This document shows, in pieces, positions 6,894 through 14,468 of a DNA stretch of 64,000 nucleotides (position 1 is the stretch's first letter; each line of letters begins with the position of its first letter). The DNA is taken from positions 1 through 64,000 of the forward strand of contig NZ_JAHKPK010000055.1 of NCBI RefSeq assembly GCF_018860665.1, given 5' to 3'. The notes beneath the pieces were generated by a model. The model was given only the letters and a program-made list of their open reading frames with translations, ran no database searches and was not told the origin of the DNA. The translations under genes were made by a program, and so were the position numbers. This stretch comes from Pacificibacter marinus (GTDB lineage Bacteria; Pseudomonadota; Alphaproteobacteria; Rhodobacterales; Rhodobacteraceae).

Positions 6894-8393
6894 GTGTTTG
6901 ACAACATTTTCTTTGCCATCGGCATTGTATCGATGTGGCAAAACATCATGCTCATCATCATTGGCACAGCCATTGGTATGGTGTTTGGCTCACTGCCGGG
7001 TTTAACTGTTACGCTTGCGGTGACCTTAGTCCTTCCGTTCACGTTTGATATGCCTCCTGAGTCTGGGATCGTTTTGTTGACGGGAGTTTATTGTGCTGGG
7101 ACTTATGCGGGGTCGATTTCCGCCATTTTGATCAATACTCCGGGCACACCATCGTCTGCGGCAACCGCATGGGATGGCTATCCTCTCACTCAAAAGGGGC
7201 GCTCGTTTGAAGCCCTTAGCGTTGCACTGCATGCGTCTGTTTTAGGTGGGTTGATCAGCGCCATCGCGCTCATCTTTTTCGCGCCTATGTTGGCAAAAAC
7301 CGCGCTTGCGTTTGGTCCGCCTGAACGGTTTGCGCTTACCTTTTTTGGCCTCACAATCATCGCACGCGTCAGTGGTCAGTCTTTATCCAAAGGCTTTGTG
7401 GCCGCATTGTTCGGCCTTTTGATTGCCACCGTTGGTGTTGATCCACTTGTAGGGGTGCCACGATTTTCGTTCAATACATTCTACCTCTATGGCGGCATCG
7501 GCATGATCGAGGTCTTTATCGGTATTTTCGCGATTGCGGAAATTTTCAATCAGATTGGCAAGCGTGCAACGCCGCGCAAGATCGCAAAAGACGGGTCGAA
7601 AAAACAGTCAATCCGTTGGAGTGATATTGTTCCTCACTACTGGACGATTGTTAAATCAAGCGTGATTGGTATCGTGGTTGGCGTCATCCCGGGGACCGGC
7701 GGCAGCATTGCCTCTTTCATCGCTTATGACGAAGCCAAACGGGCGTCAAAGGAACCCGAGTTGTTCGGCAATGGCAGCTTGGAGGGCATCGCGGCCTCTG
7801 AAAGTGCCAACAACGGCGTGACGGCTGCGACGTTGATCCCGACATTGACCTTGGGCATTCCCGGCAACACTGTCGCCGCAATTTTCTTGGGGGCGTTGTT
7901 GATTCATGGGCTTACACCAGGGCCACAGTTATTCGTGGAACAAGGTGGGCTGATGTACACGATCATGCTGAGCTTCATTCTAGCCAATATTGTCATGTAT
8001 TTTCAGGGTCGTTTTGCATTGAAATGGTTTGATCGGATTGTAAATATTCCCGATGCGATTTTGCTGCCTATCATCCTGATCATGTGCTTGATTGGGGCTT
8101 ATACGATTTCAAACTCTCTCAATTCAGTGATGATCGCTCTGATCTTTGGTTGCGTGGGATATGCGATGATCAAGTTCGAGTATCCGACAGCGCCAATGGT
8201 GATTGCATTGATCCTTGGTGGAATGGTTGAAGAATCCATGCGTCAATCTTTGATCTTGTCAGATGGCAGTGCCATGATCTTTGTAACGCGGCCGATTGCA
8301 TTGCTGTTCTTTACTATGACTGTCTTTGTGACGTTCTCGCCCTTCGTTTTGAAGTTCTGGAAACAGCATAAAGCACGGGGCGTAAAGCACTAA
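6894..8393 (+). CDS. TTT-family large membrane subunit (TctA), system 1
   Basis: A 499-residue polytopic membrane protein of the DUF112/TctA family, the channel-forming subunit of the sodium- or proton-driven carboxylate transporter. It starts with GTG at 6894. Seen are the two family motifs around GSLPGLTVTLAV (N-terminal half) and GVIPGTGGSIASFIAYDEAKR (middle), and the loop EGIAASESANNGVTAATLIPTLTLGIPGN typical of TctA. The length is normal for the family. It is the last gene of the operon; a long stem-loop follows at 8469. Confidence 0.93.
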   Translation: MFDNIFFAIGIVSMWQNIMLIIIGTAIGMVFGSLPGLTVTLAVTLVLPFTFDMPPESGIVLLTGVYCAGTYAGSISAILINTPGTPSSAATAWDGYPLTQKGRSFEALSVALHASVLGGLISAIALIFFAPMLAKTALAFGPPERFALTFFGLTIIARVSGQSLSKGFVAALFGLLIATVGVDPLVGVPRFSFNTFYLYGGIGMIEVFIGIFAIAEIFNQIGKRATPRKIAKDGSKKQSIRWSDIVPHYWTIVKSSVIGIVVGVIPGTGGSIASFIAYDEAKRASKEPELFGNGSLEGIAASESANNGVTAATLIPTLTLGIPGNTVAAIFLGALLIHGLTPGPQLFVEQGGLMYTIMLSFILANIVMYFQGRFALKWFDRIVNIPDAILLPIILIMCLIGAYTISNSLNSVMIALIFGCVGYAMIKFEYPTAPMVIALILGGMVEESMRQSLILSDGSAMIFVTRPIALLFFTMTVFVTFSPFVLKFWKQHKARGVKH

Positions 8394-8468
8394 CCCGCTG
8401 TCACGCGAGACTTTCACAAGACACCATCGGTGCTGACGTATAGATGTGCTGTGGTCTTCAACCAATCA

Positions 8469-8505
8469 GTTGCGCACGTTTGAAGGATTTTCAAATGTGC
8501 GCAAC
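8469..8505. other. Long imperfect inverted repeat downstream of tctA
   Basis: A 16-base arm beginning GTTGCGCACGTTTGAA is repeated in inverted form, with one mismatch, around a 5-base loop (GGATT). No T run follows on the plus strand, so it is not a textbook terminator, though it lies where transcription of the operon should end. Confidence 0.6.
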
Positions 8506-8775
8506 TTACATTTGTAGGCCTGTTGACTTAGCCTGACTTCGGTAAAGGCGAATATTTCATCGCGCTGCGCGCCTAAAGGTGCCTCGGATGCCCTAAACGC
8601 TTGTCTTGCGGCATTGCCCGTCAGCTATGGTATGACAAGGCGATTTTTCTGAAAGGGAAGCGCCCTTTGTGCTGGCGCTGATTTAATTGGATTAGACCTG
8701 TTCGCACAGAGATTTTTATCGGTTAGCCCCTACCCAAACGCAGAATATGTAGAGGCTGGTTTCTAGACATGAAAA
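8506..8775. other. Intergenic region, possible small RNA but no gene recognised
   Basis: No reading frame is convincing. TTGTCT (8600-8605) and TATGGT (about 8627-8632) lie on the plus strand before a 150-base stretch ending at the bidirectional hairpin at 8776. This could be a small RNA unit, but the promoter is weak and no family was recognised. Confidence 0.25.
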
Positions 8776-8806
8776 CGCTGACGGAATTTCCGTCAGCGCC
8801 GTTTTT
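8776..8806. terminator. Bidirectional rho-independent terminator
   Basis: CGCTGACGGAA (8776-8786) pairs perfectly with TTCCGTCAGCG (8788-8798). TTTTT follows at 8802-8806 on the plus strand and GTTTTC follows on the minus strand. It lies 15 bases beyond the stop of the ABC permease gene on the minus strand, whose operon it should end. Confidence 0.85.
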
Positions 8807-8821
8807 AAAATGCTGCGATTG

Positions 8822-9685
8822 TCATTCTCCGCCAGCGTGAACACGTTCTTTGTGCCAGAATACAAAGCGGCGTTGCACCCATGAAACAAAGGCAAATAGC
8901 ATCAAGCCCACGATTGAAAGATACAGGATCAATGAGAAAACGCGGGGTGTATTCAATTGACTGGCTGCGGTGCGGATCAACTCACCCAGACCTTTGCCTC
9001 CGCCCAAAAACTCACCCGTGATCGCCCCTGCCATCACGCCCACGGATGCGATTTTCAGCCCCGTAAACATCTGCGGCAAAGCCATCGGAAGTTTAAGTTT
9101 CAGCAGAGTTTGCAACCGTGACGCTCCCATGGTTTTGAACAGATACCGACTGTTGGTATCTGCCGCATGAAGCCCTGCTGCTGTGCCCACCACGATGGGA
9201 AAGGTCGCGATAAAGGCTGCCAACGCCACTTTACTATCGATATCAAATCCCAACCACGCCACGAACAAAGGCGCGAAAGCCACCTTTGGCATCGTATCAA
9301 TCGCCACGAGATAAGGCATAATCGCCCGTTCGCCGAACGCCGTTTCGCCAACGATCACGCCCAGACCAACACCGATAAACAATGCCAGCAAAAATCCATA
9401 GAACACCTCTTGCAGGGTGATCCAGAGAGCGCCCAACATATAGCCCCCCGTAAAGATATTTTTACCAACAAAAATCAGATCAAGCAGAGTTTCCAGCGGT
9501 GATGGCAGAATGATCGGGCTGACAAAACCGAACCGCGTTACCGCGTCCCAAAGGGCAACAAACACGACAAACACAAAGAGCATTTGCACCCAGCGCGGCA
9601 CCAGATCAAGCCAGCCGCCACCTTCGCTCCAAACGGTATCGCCTTCATGCTCTGACGCTGTATCGGTGATGTTTTCAAGTGTCAT
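8822..9685 (-). CDS. ABC transporter permease (SsuC/TauC family)
   Basis: A 287-residue inner-membrane permease with six predicted helices, a hydrophilic N-terminus and the BPD_transp_1 coupling segment DTNSRYLFKTMGASRLQTLLKLKLPMALPQ (EAA-loop-like, with GAS and LP). It belongs to the family that carries sulfonates, nitrate, taurine and pyrimidine precursors. It is the last gene of the operon and overlaps the ATPase gene by 4 bases. Together with the ATPase and the NMT1-like binding protein it makes a complete importer. The neighbouring hydrolase suggests an organic acid or aromatic substrate, but this is inference. Confidence 0.9.
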   Translation of the reverse strand: MTLENITDTASEHEGDTVWSEGGGWLDLVPRWVQMLFVFVVFVALWDAVTRFGFVSPIILPSPLETLLDLIFVGKNIFTGGYMLGALWITLQEVFYGFLLALFIGVGLGVIVGETAFGERAIMPYLVAIDTMPKVAFAPLFVAWLGFDIDSKVALAAFIATFPIVVGTAAGLHAADTNSRYLFKTMGASRLQTLLKLKLPMALPQMFTGLKIASVGVMAGAITGEFLGGGKGLGELIRTAASQLNTPRVFSLILYLSIVGLMLFAFVSWVQRRFVFWHKERVHAGGE

Positions 9686-10488
9686 ACAAAGGCCTCCTTG
9701 TCCAAACTGCTGCGGATATGTTCGACCAATGCCCCGAATTTCGGTGTGGTCATCATGTCCAAAGTGCGCGGGCGCGGCAGATCGATTTCGACCACCTCGG
9801 CCACCCGACCAGGACGCGGTTTCATCACATAAACCACATCTGACAGGATCACTGCCTCAGGGATGGAGTGGGTCACTAAGAATGCCGTCGCATCACGCGA
9901 CGTGCAAATTCGCTGCAATTCCATATTCATAAAATCGCGGCTGAGTTCGTCCAACGCACTGAACGGTTCATCCAATAGCAAAACAGCAGGTTCCGTGATC
10001 AACATCCGACAGATCGAAGCGCGCTGCGCCATGCCACCGGACAGCTCGTTTGCATAGGTGTCTTCGAACCCTTTCAATCCGACCAGTTCCATCAATGCGC
10101 GCGCTTGCGCTTCAGCCGCTTTTGCAGCCTTTTTGCCATCACGAATTTCAATCGGCAGAACGATATTTTCCAAAGTCGTGCGCCAAGGAAATAATGTCGC
10201 TTGCTGGAACATCATCCCGATGTCACGACGCGGTCCCATGACGGGTTTGTCTTGCAACATTACCCGCCCTTTGGTCGGCGAGATCATGCCTGACATGATT
10301 TTTAAAAGGGTAGATTTGCCGCAGCCACTGGACCCGATAACGGATGAGAAGCTGCCTTTTCTTAAGGTCAAGTTCACATCATCCAACGCGGTAACCGCGT
10401 TACGTGCGTAGGTTTTGCCAACATGACTGAGTTGATAAACAGGCTCACGAGGAGCGTCGGTAGGGGATAGGGCTGCGGCAGCAGGCAT
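9682..10488 (-). CDS. ABC transporter ATP-binding protein (SsuB/TauB family)
   Basis: A 268-residue ATPase with all nucleotide-binding motifs: Walker A GSSGCGKST, Q-loop MMFQQATLFPW, signature LSGGMAQR, Walker B VLLLDEP followed by FSALDE and the switch histidine in VTHSIPEA. It energises import through the adjacent permease. It overlaps the permease gene downstream by 4 bases and shares a base with the binding-protein gene upstream, so the three are translated from one message. Confidence 0.93.
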   Translation of the reverse strand: MPAAAALSPTDAPREPVYQLSHVGKTYARNAVTALDDVNLTLRKGSFSSVIGSSGCGKSTLLKIMSGMISPTKGRVMLQDKPVMGPRRDIGMMFQQATLFPWRTTLENIVLPIEIRDGKKAAKAAEAQARALMELVGLKGFEDTYANELSGGMAQRASICRMLITEPAVLLLDEPFSALDELSRDFMNMELQRICTSRDATAFLVTHSIPEAVILSDVVYVMKPRPGRVAEVVEIDLPRPRTLDMMTTPKFGALVEHIRSSLDKEAFV

Positions 10489-11519
10489 TAGTTAGCGCTC
10501 CCGTTCACTTTGAAGGTAAACTCGTTGGTGTAGGCCGCTGTCAAATCGGGCAAAGGTTCAGCCAATTCGCCGCCTGCAATTTGCACGTCCTGCCATTCGA
10601 CCCAAACTTCAGGTGGCTGGTAACCATACCCATGGCTGAGATCGTTTGGAATGGACCGGTCAATAATTGCTTCCAGCAGTGCGTTCGCGAACTCGCGATC
10701 TTCGCTTTCTTGCGGGTTGGCCGCTGCCATGTCGTCCAAAACTGCTTCGCGATTGGCCTCGTCCAGCGCAAACATGTGACCGCGATACACTGCACGGACA
10801 AATTTTTCGACCAGCTCAGGATTGTCGCGGATGGTATCGCCCATAGTCACCAAGCCATTGCCAAAGAAACGGGCAAATTCAGGTGGGGTGATATCGCGCA
10901 CAGCAACACCGCGGTGGTTCAAAACTGCCGCATCTGCAGCTGCAGCAGAATAGGCAGAAATCTCGCCGGATCTAAGTCCAGCAGAGGCAGGACCGCCATC
11001 GCCCACAGTCAAGAATGAATAATCAGTGCCATCCACAAGACCAGAGCCGGTCATCACGTTGCGCGCAAAACCAACTTCTGCGCCATCGGCTGACCCAGTG
11101 CCGATCACAGTGCCTTTCAAGTCAGCGGGGGTTTGCACTGGGCTGGCATCAGGCACAACAAGACCAAAGTTATTTTTGGCCGCGTGGTTATAAATGAACA
11201 CCGCATCCACGCCGCGCCCACGCGCTGCAAGCAATGGTCCCGGACCAGGGCGTCCAAAATCAGCTTGCCCAGATGAGAGCGCTTGCAGCACCGCGCCGGA
11301 CCCGTTGATCGCCTGCGCTGTGACCTCAAGTCCTTCATCCGCAAAGAACCCTTCGCCGATGGCTGTGTGAATGCTGAATGAATTGATCGCCGAGGCGCTT
11401 GGCGACACGAAAGTGATCTTTGTGAGTTCCTGTGCTGCTGCGGGGCTTGTCATTGCGACGGGCGTCATCGCCGCAGCGCTCATCATCAAAGCCGTAAAAA
11501 TACGTCTGGTAAGCATCAT
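10488..11519 (-). CDS. ABC transporter substrate-binding protein (NMT1/SsuA family)
   Basis: A 343-residue periplasmic protein with a signal peptide (MMLTRRIFTALMMSAAAMTP to AAAQ), followed by a two-lobed binding fold: LTKITFVSPSASAINSFSIHTAIGEGFFADEGLEV is the usual first strand-helix of NMT1/THI5-like and sulfonate-binding proteins, and LKGTVIGTGSADGAEV the glycine-rich second-lobe entry. It is the specificity component of the importer encoded by the next two genes. GGAGG precedes the start. The C-terminal region (EPLPDLTAAYTNEF) is normal. Substrate not determinable. Confidence 0.88.
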   Translation of the reverse strand: MMLTRRIFTALMMSAAAMTPVAMTSPAAAQELTKITFVSPSASAINSFSIHTAIGEGFFADEGLEVTAQAINGSGAVLQALSSGQADFGRPGPGPLLAARGRGVDAVFIYNHAAKNNFGLVVPDASPVQTPADLKGTVIGTGSADGAEVGFARNVMTGSGLVDGTDYSFLTVGDGGPASAGLRSGEISAYSAAAADAAVLNHRGVAVRDITPPEFARFFGNGLVTMGDTIRDNPELVEKFVRAVYRGHMFALDEANREAVLDDMAAANPQESEDREFANALLEAIIDRSIPNDLSHGYGYQPPEVWVEWQDVQIAGGELAEPLPDLTAAYTNEFTFKVNGSAN

Positions 11520-11549
11520 ATATCCTCCAATTTGTTCTGCTTTTCATAA

Positions 11550-11583
11550 CGCAAGGATCCCGCCTCCCGCGGGAAACCTTGCG
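11550..11583 (-). other. Intercistronic stem-loop between the hydrolase and binding-protein genes
   Basis: CGCAAGG and CCTTGCG enclose an inner stem TCCCGC/GCGGGA. There is no T run in the direction of transcription (minus strand), so processing or differential stability is more likely than full termination. It could set the ratio of enzyme to transporter. Confidence 0.55.
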
Positions 11584-11594
11584 CCGTTTTCGTA

Positions 11595-12509
11595 TCAGAC
11601 GTTGCGCATCGTATTGCGCAACGCACCAATGCCTTCGACTTCGCACACCACGACATCGCCATCCTTCAAGAAATGTGGTGGCTCCATCGCGTAGCCAACT
11701 CCAGACGGTGTTCCTGTGGCCAAGATATCGCCAGAGTTCAGCGTCAAGCCTTCTGAAAGGGACGCGATAAGCGTGGGGATATCAAAAATCATTTGCGAGG
11801 TATTGCCATCTTGGCGTGTCTCGCCGTTCACAACAGTGCTCACCCGTAGATTGTGGGGGTCTGTGACCTCATCGCGGGTGACAATGACGGGGCCCATCGG
11901 GCAAGAGCCATCAAAAGCTTTGCCTTTGAAAAACTGTCCGCCGTGGCGGCGTTGCACGTCGCGCGCGGTCACATCATTGACGACCGTGTAGCCCCAGACA
12001 TGATCGAATGCGTTTTCTTTGGAAATGTTGAGGCCGGGTTTGCCGATGATCACCGCCAATTCGACCTCGTAATCAATGCTGGTCGAAACCTGTGGGAAGA
12101 TAGGCACGTCGGCGTATGGTCCGGTCACTGTGGTTGGTGGTTTGGTGAAAAACACTGGAACCTCAGTCACGGCAATATTCGCTTTCAACGCCCGTGCGCC
12201 TTCGGCGATATGTTCTGCGTAATTGCGACCAACGCAAAATACGTTTTTTGCAGGCGCCGGAAGCGGGGCACAGTGCTGCGCTTCCTCAGCAGACACAGTC
12301 ATTTCAGGCGCCGCATTGGCAACGATATCGCGCAATGCTGCAAGCGAAGCGTCACCGCCCTCGATGATGGCTTGCAACCCGCCCTCCAGCAGTGCCGGAT
12401 CTGTGGCACCTGCCGCACGTGCCGCTGCAGCGACTGGCAAATATTGGTTTTCATCCAATTCTACGACGGCAACAGGACCGGTTGTTGAGAGTATCGTGGT
12501 AAAACGCAT
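11595..12509 (-). CDS. Fumarylacetoacetate hydrolase (FAH) family protein
   Basis: A 304-residue protein with the FAH fold in its C-terminal two thirds. It has NVFCVGRNYAEHI, the metal-ligand strand SIDYEVELAVIIG (two glutamates), then GYTVVNDVTARD (aspartate), KAFDGSCPMGPVIV and the closing ATGTPSGVG motif. Members hydrolyse or decarboxylate 1,3-dicarbonyl acids, for example acylpyruvates, oxaloacetate or homoprotocatechuate intermediates. The N-terminal 90 residues are the smaller, variable domain. It heads the operon with the SsuABC-type transporter and diverges from a FadR-type regulator, which suggests that the transporter imports a precursor of its substrate. Confidence 0.88.
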   Translation of the reverse strand: MRFTTILSTTGPVAVVELDENQYLPVAAAARAAGATDPALLEGGLQAIIEGGDASLAALRDIVANAAPEMTVSAEEAQHCAPLPAPAKNVFCVGRNYAEHIAEGARALKANIAVTEVPVFFTKPPTTVTGPYADVPIFPQVSTSIDYEVELAVIIGKPGLNISKENAFDHVWGYTVVNDVTARDVQRRHGGQFFKGKAFDGSCPMGPVIVTRDEVTDPHNLRVSTVVNGETRQDGNTSQMIFDIPTLIASLSEGLTLNSGDILATGTPSGVGYAMEPPHFLKDGDVVVCEVEGIGALRNTMRNV

Positions 12510-12592
12510 CGTGTTTCATTTCCTTCGTAAGGGGGGAGAATAGGCAAAAGCCATCATTAATTAGACCAGCGACAGTAGAGATAAAGTGCGTA

Positions 12593-12609
12593 ACCAATGT
12601 ATAATTGGT
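12593..12609. promoter_or_regulatory. Palindromic operator candidate, distal copy
   Basis: ACCAAT-GTATA-ATTGGT is a perfect inverted repeat in the divergent promoter region between the FAH gene and the regulator gene. The same half-site is used in the proximal copy at 12711-12730. FCD/FadR-type regulators commonly bind such TGGT/ACCA dyads. Confidence 0.6.
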
Positions 12610-12706
12610 CAAATACATTTTTATCCGTTCAGACTTGATTGTTCGAAATCCTCTGCCATTGTTGGGGATACGTTATCAGGTTTTCGAGCCTTGCATAGAT
12701 TGCCGA

Positions 12707-12730
12707 TGGTAACCAATTCACAGATTGGTT
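12707..12730. promoter_or_regulatory. Palindromic operator candidate, proximal copy
   Basis: TGGTAACCA (12707-12715) is itself palindromic and overlaps a wider inverted repeat AACCAAT-TCACAG-ATTGGTT (12711-12730) that ends 4 bases before the regulator start codon. Its placement suggests autoregulation by blocking transcription or translation start. Confidence 0.6.
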
Positions 12731-12734
12731 TAAA

Positions 12735-13412
12735 ATGAATCAAAAACTGAACGCAACTCTCGCCGAAAACATTCGGCTGTACATCGTATCAAAGGGCTTT
12801 CAACACAATGAACGCTTGCCCCCCGAACGCGAACTTGCCGCACATTTCAAGGTTTCTCGCGGTGAACTGCGCAAGGCCTTGAACTGTTTGGAAGCAGACG
12901 GACTCATCTGGCGACACGTCGGGCGTGGTACCTTTGTCGGCGCGCGCCCTGTGCTCAATCTCAATGATGTCGCCTACCTTGGGGAACTGGCCAGCCCTAT
13001 CCAAGTGATCGCTGCGCGATTAGCAATTGAACCGAGTCTCGCGCGGTTGGCAGCACATTCTGGCACCCGCGCTGATTTCATCGCGATGCGTACCTGTAAT
13101 GAGCGCTGCCGCGCCGCGCCCGATTGGCGTAGTTATGAGGCACAAGATAACAACCTTCATGCCATCATAGCCAAGGCCACGCAAAACAAGCTTCTTGTTT
13201 ATCTGTTCGAGACACTAAACGTCGTGAGGCGTTCTACCGTTTGGGGACAATCGCGCGAAACCACGGGCCCAGCCGCAAGCTATTGCAGCTTTGACGAACA
13301 TGAGGCGATCTGTGCCGCGATTGAGGCACGCGATGCCGACCTTGCCGAAGCCTGTATGCGTGAACATTTGATTTCCGTGCGTGATAGGGTTCTGCCGACG
13401 CTTTCGCGCTAG
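12735..13412 (+). CDS. FadR-subfamily GntR transcriptional regulator
   Basis: A 225-residue regulator. The N-terminal winged helix contains LPPERELAAHFKVSRGELRKALNCLEADGLIWRHVGRGTFV, the canonical GntR DNA-binding block, followed by an FCD helical domain with DNNLHAIIAKA and FDEHEAICAAIEARDADLAEACMREHL, the usual metal/ligand site. It should control the divergent FAH-ABC transporter operon through the palindromes in the shared 225-base promoter region. The start ATG at 12735 has no strong ribosome site; an operator half-site occupies that position. Confidence 0.88.
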   Translation: MNQKLNATLAENIRLYIVSKGFQHNERLPPERELAAHFKVSRGELRKALNCLEADGLIWRHVGRGTFVGARPVLNLNDVAYLGELASPIQVIAARLAIEPSLARLAAHSGTRADFIAMRTCNERCRAAPDWRSYEAQDNNLHAIIAKATQNKLLVYLFETLNVVRRSTVWGQSRETTGPAASYCSFDEHEAICAAIEARDADLAEACMREHLISVRDRVLPTLSR

Positions 13413-13744
13413 GAAATAATGCGGGCCTCTTTTCCCAGTAGATCTACCATGGGTTGAATTGACGAAGGGCCTATTGATTGCTCAAAACCCATAGCCTTCG
13501 GGATCGTCCGCGTTCTTTTATCGTGGATTTAACCTAGAATTCGATGTCACGGGGCTCCAATGGGCATCGAAGGTCTTACAATCACTTTACGTTTGTGCAG
13601 TGACATTCATCTCGGGGGCACAAAACGCGCGACTGGTATCAAACGGAGCATTGTCAGTCGGATTTCAAAGGTTTTTATGAATCCGCTTTCACAAAGTCGC
13701 TAGACGTCTTAAGCATCACAATCTTATCTATGTCAGGACAGATC
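13413..13744. other. Intergenic stretch, nothing recognised
   Basis: A 330-base gap between two plus-strand genes. I found no RNA gene, no convincing terminator and no reading frame beyond chance. The yaeQ promoter should lie in its second half. Confidence 0.35.
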
Positions 13745-14293
13745 ATGGCGCAAAAATCCACTATTTATAAAGTCGAACTTTCCGTGTCGGATATGGACCG
13801 TCATTATTATGAGACCCATAAGCTGACGATCGCCAAACACCCCTCTGAGACGGATGAACGTTTGATGGTGCGCCTTTTGGCCTTTGCGTTGAATGCGCAT
13901 GAAAACTTGGAAATGACCAAGGGCCTGTCAACGGATGACGAGCCTGATATCTGGCAAAAAAGCCTGAGCAACGAGCTTGAGTTGTGGGTGGCCTTGGGTC
14001 TGCCAAGTGAAAAGATCGTGCGGCAATCCTGCGGTAAATCCGACAATGTTGTGATCTATTGTTATGGTGGCCGGACGGCTGAGGTGTGGTGGGACAAAAT
14101 CAAAAACAGCACCACGCGCTTTGACAATCTTCAAGTTCTGAACCTGACCGAGCAAAACACCACCGAGCTGGCCGCACTGGCAAGCCGGTCGATGAAGTTG
14201 CAAGTGAACATTCAAGATGGCGATGTGATGGTCAGTGTTGATGACAGCATCGTATATGTCACGCCGGTTAAATGGAAAGACACCGATCACTGA
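13745..14293 (+). CDS. yaeQ: YaeQ family protein
   Basis: A 182-residue protein matching the length of E. coli YaeQ (181). It begins MAQKSTIYKVELSVSDMDRHYYE and carries the family features ETDERLMVRLLAFAL, ISDEPDIWQKSL-like acidic patch and the tail VSVDDSIVYVTPVKWK. YaeQ has a compact PD-(D/E)XK nuclease-like fold; its cellular role is unclear. The ATG at 13745 is preferred over 13730 because AGGA sits 8 bases upstream. It stands alone, with no operon partner. Confidence 0.88.
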   Translation: MAQKSTIYKVELSVSDMDRHYYETHKLTIAKHPSETDERLMVRLLAFALNAHENLEMTKGLSTDDEPDIWQKSLSNELELWVALGLPSEKIVRQSCGKSDNVVIYCYGGRTAEVWWDKIKNSTTRFDNLQVLNLTEQNTTELAALASRSMKLQVNIQDGDVMVSVDDSIVYVTPVKWKDTDH

Positions 14294-14468
14294 GTAAGGG
14301 GCTGTTTGCGCTTGTTTGCACGGCTTACCAATGGCGGTGCGTTGTTAAACCCGATGGCGCATTCTCGTTTTTTGACAATATTCAGGCCATGCACTCGCGA
14401 TGGAATACATGGCCTTGGACACTTAAGCGCCTCACCATCGATTGCGCGACGGCAAGGGGGATTTCGCT

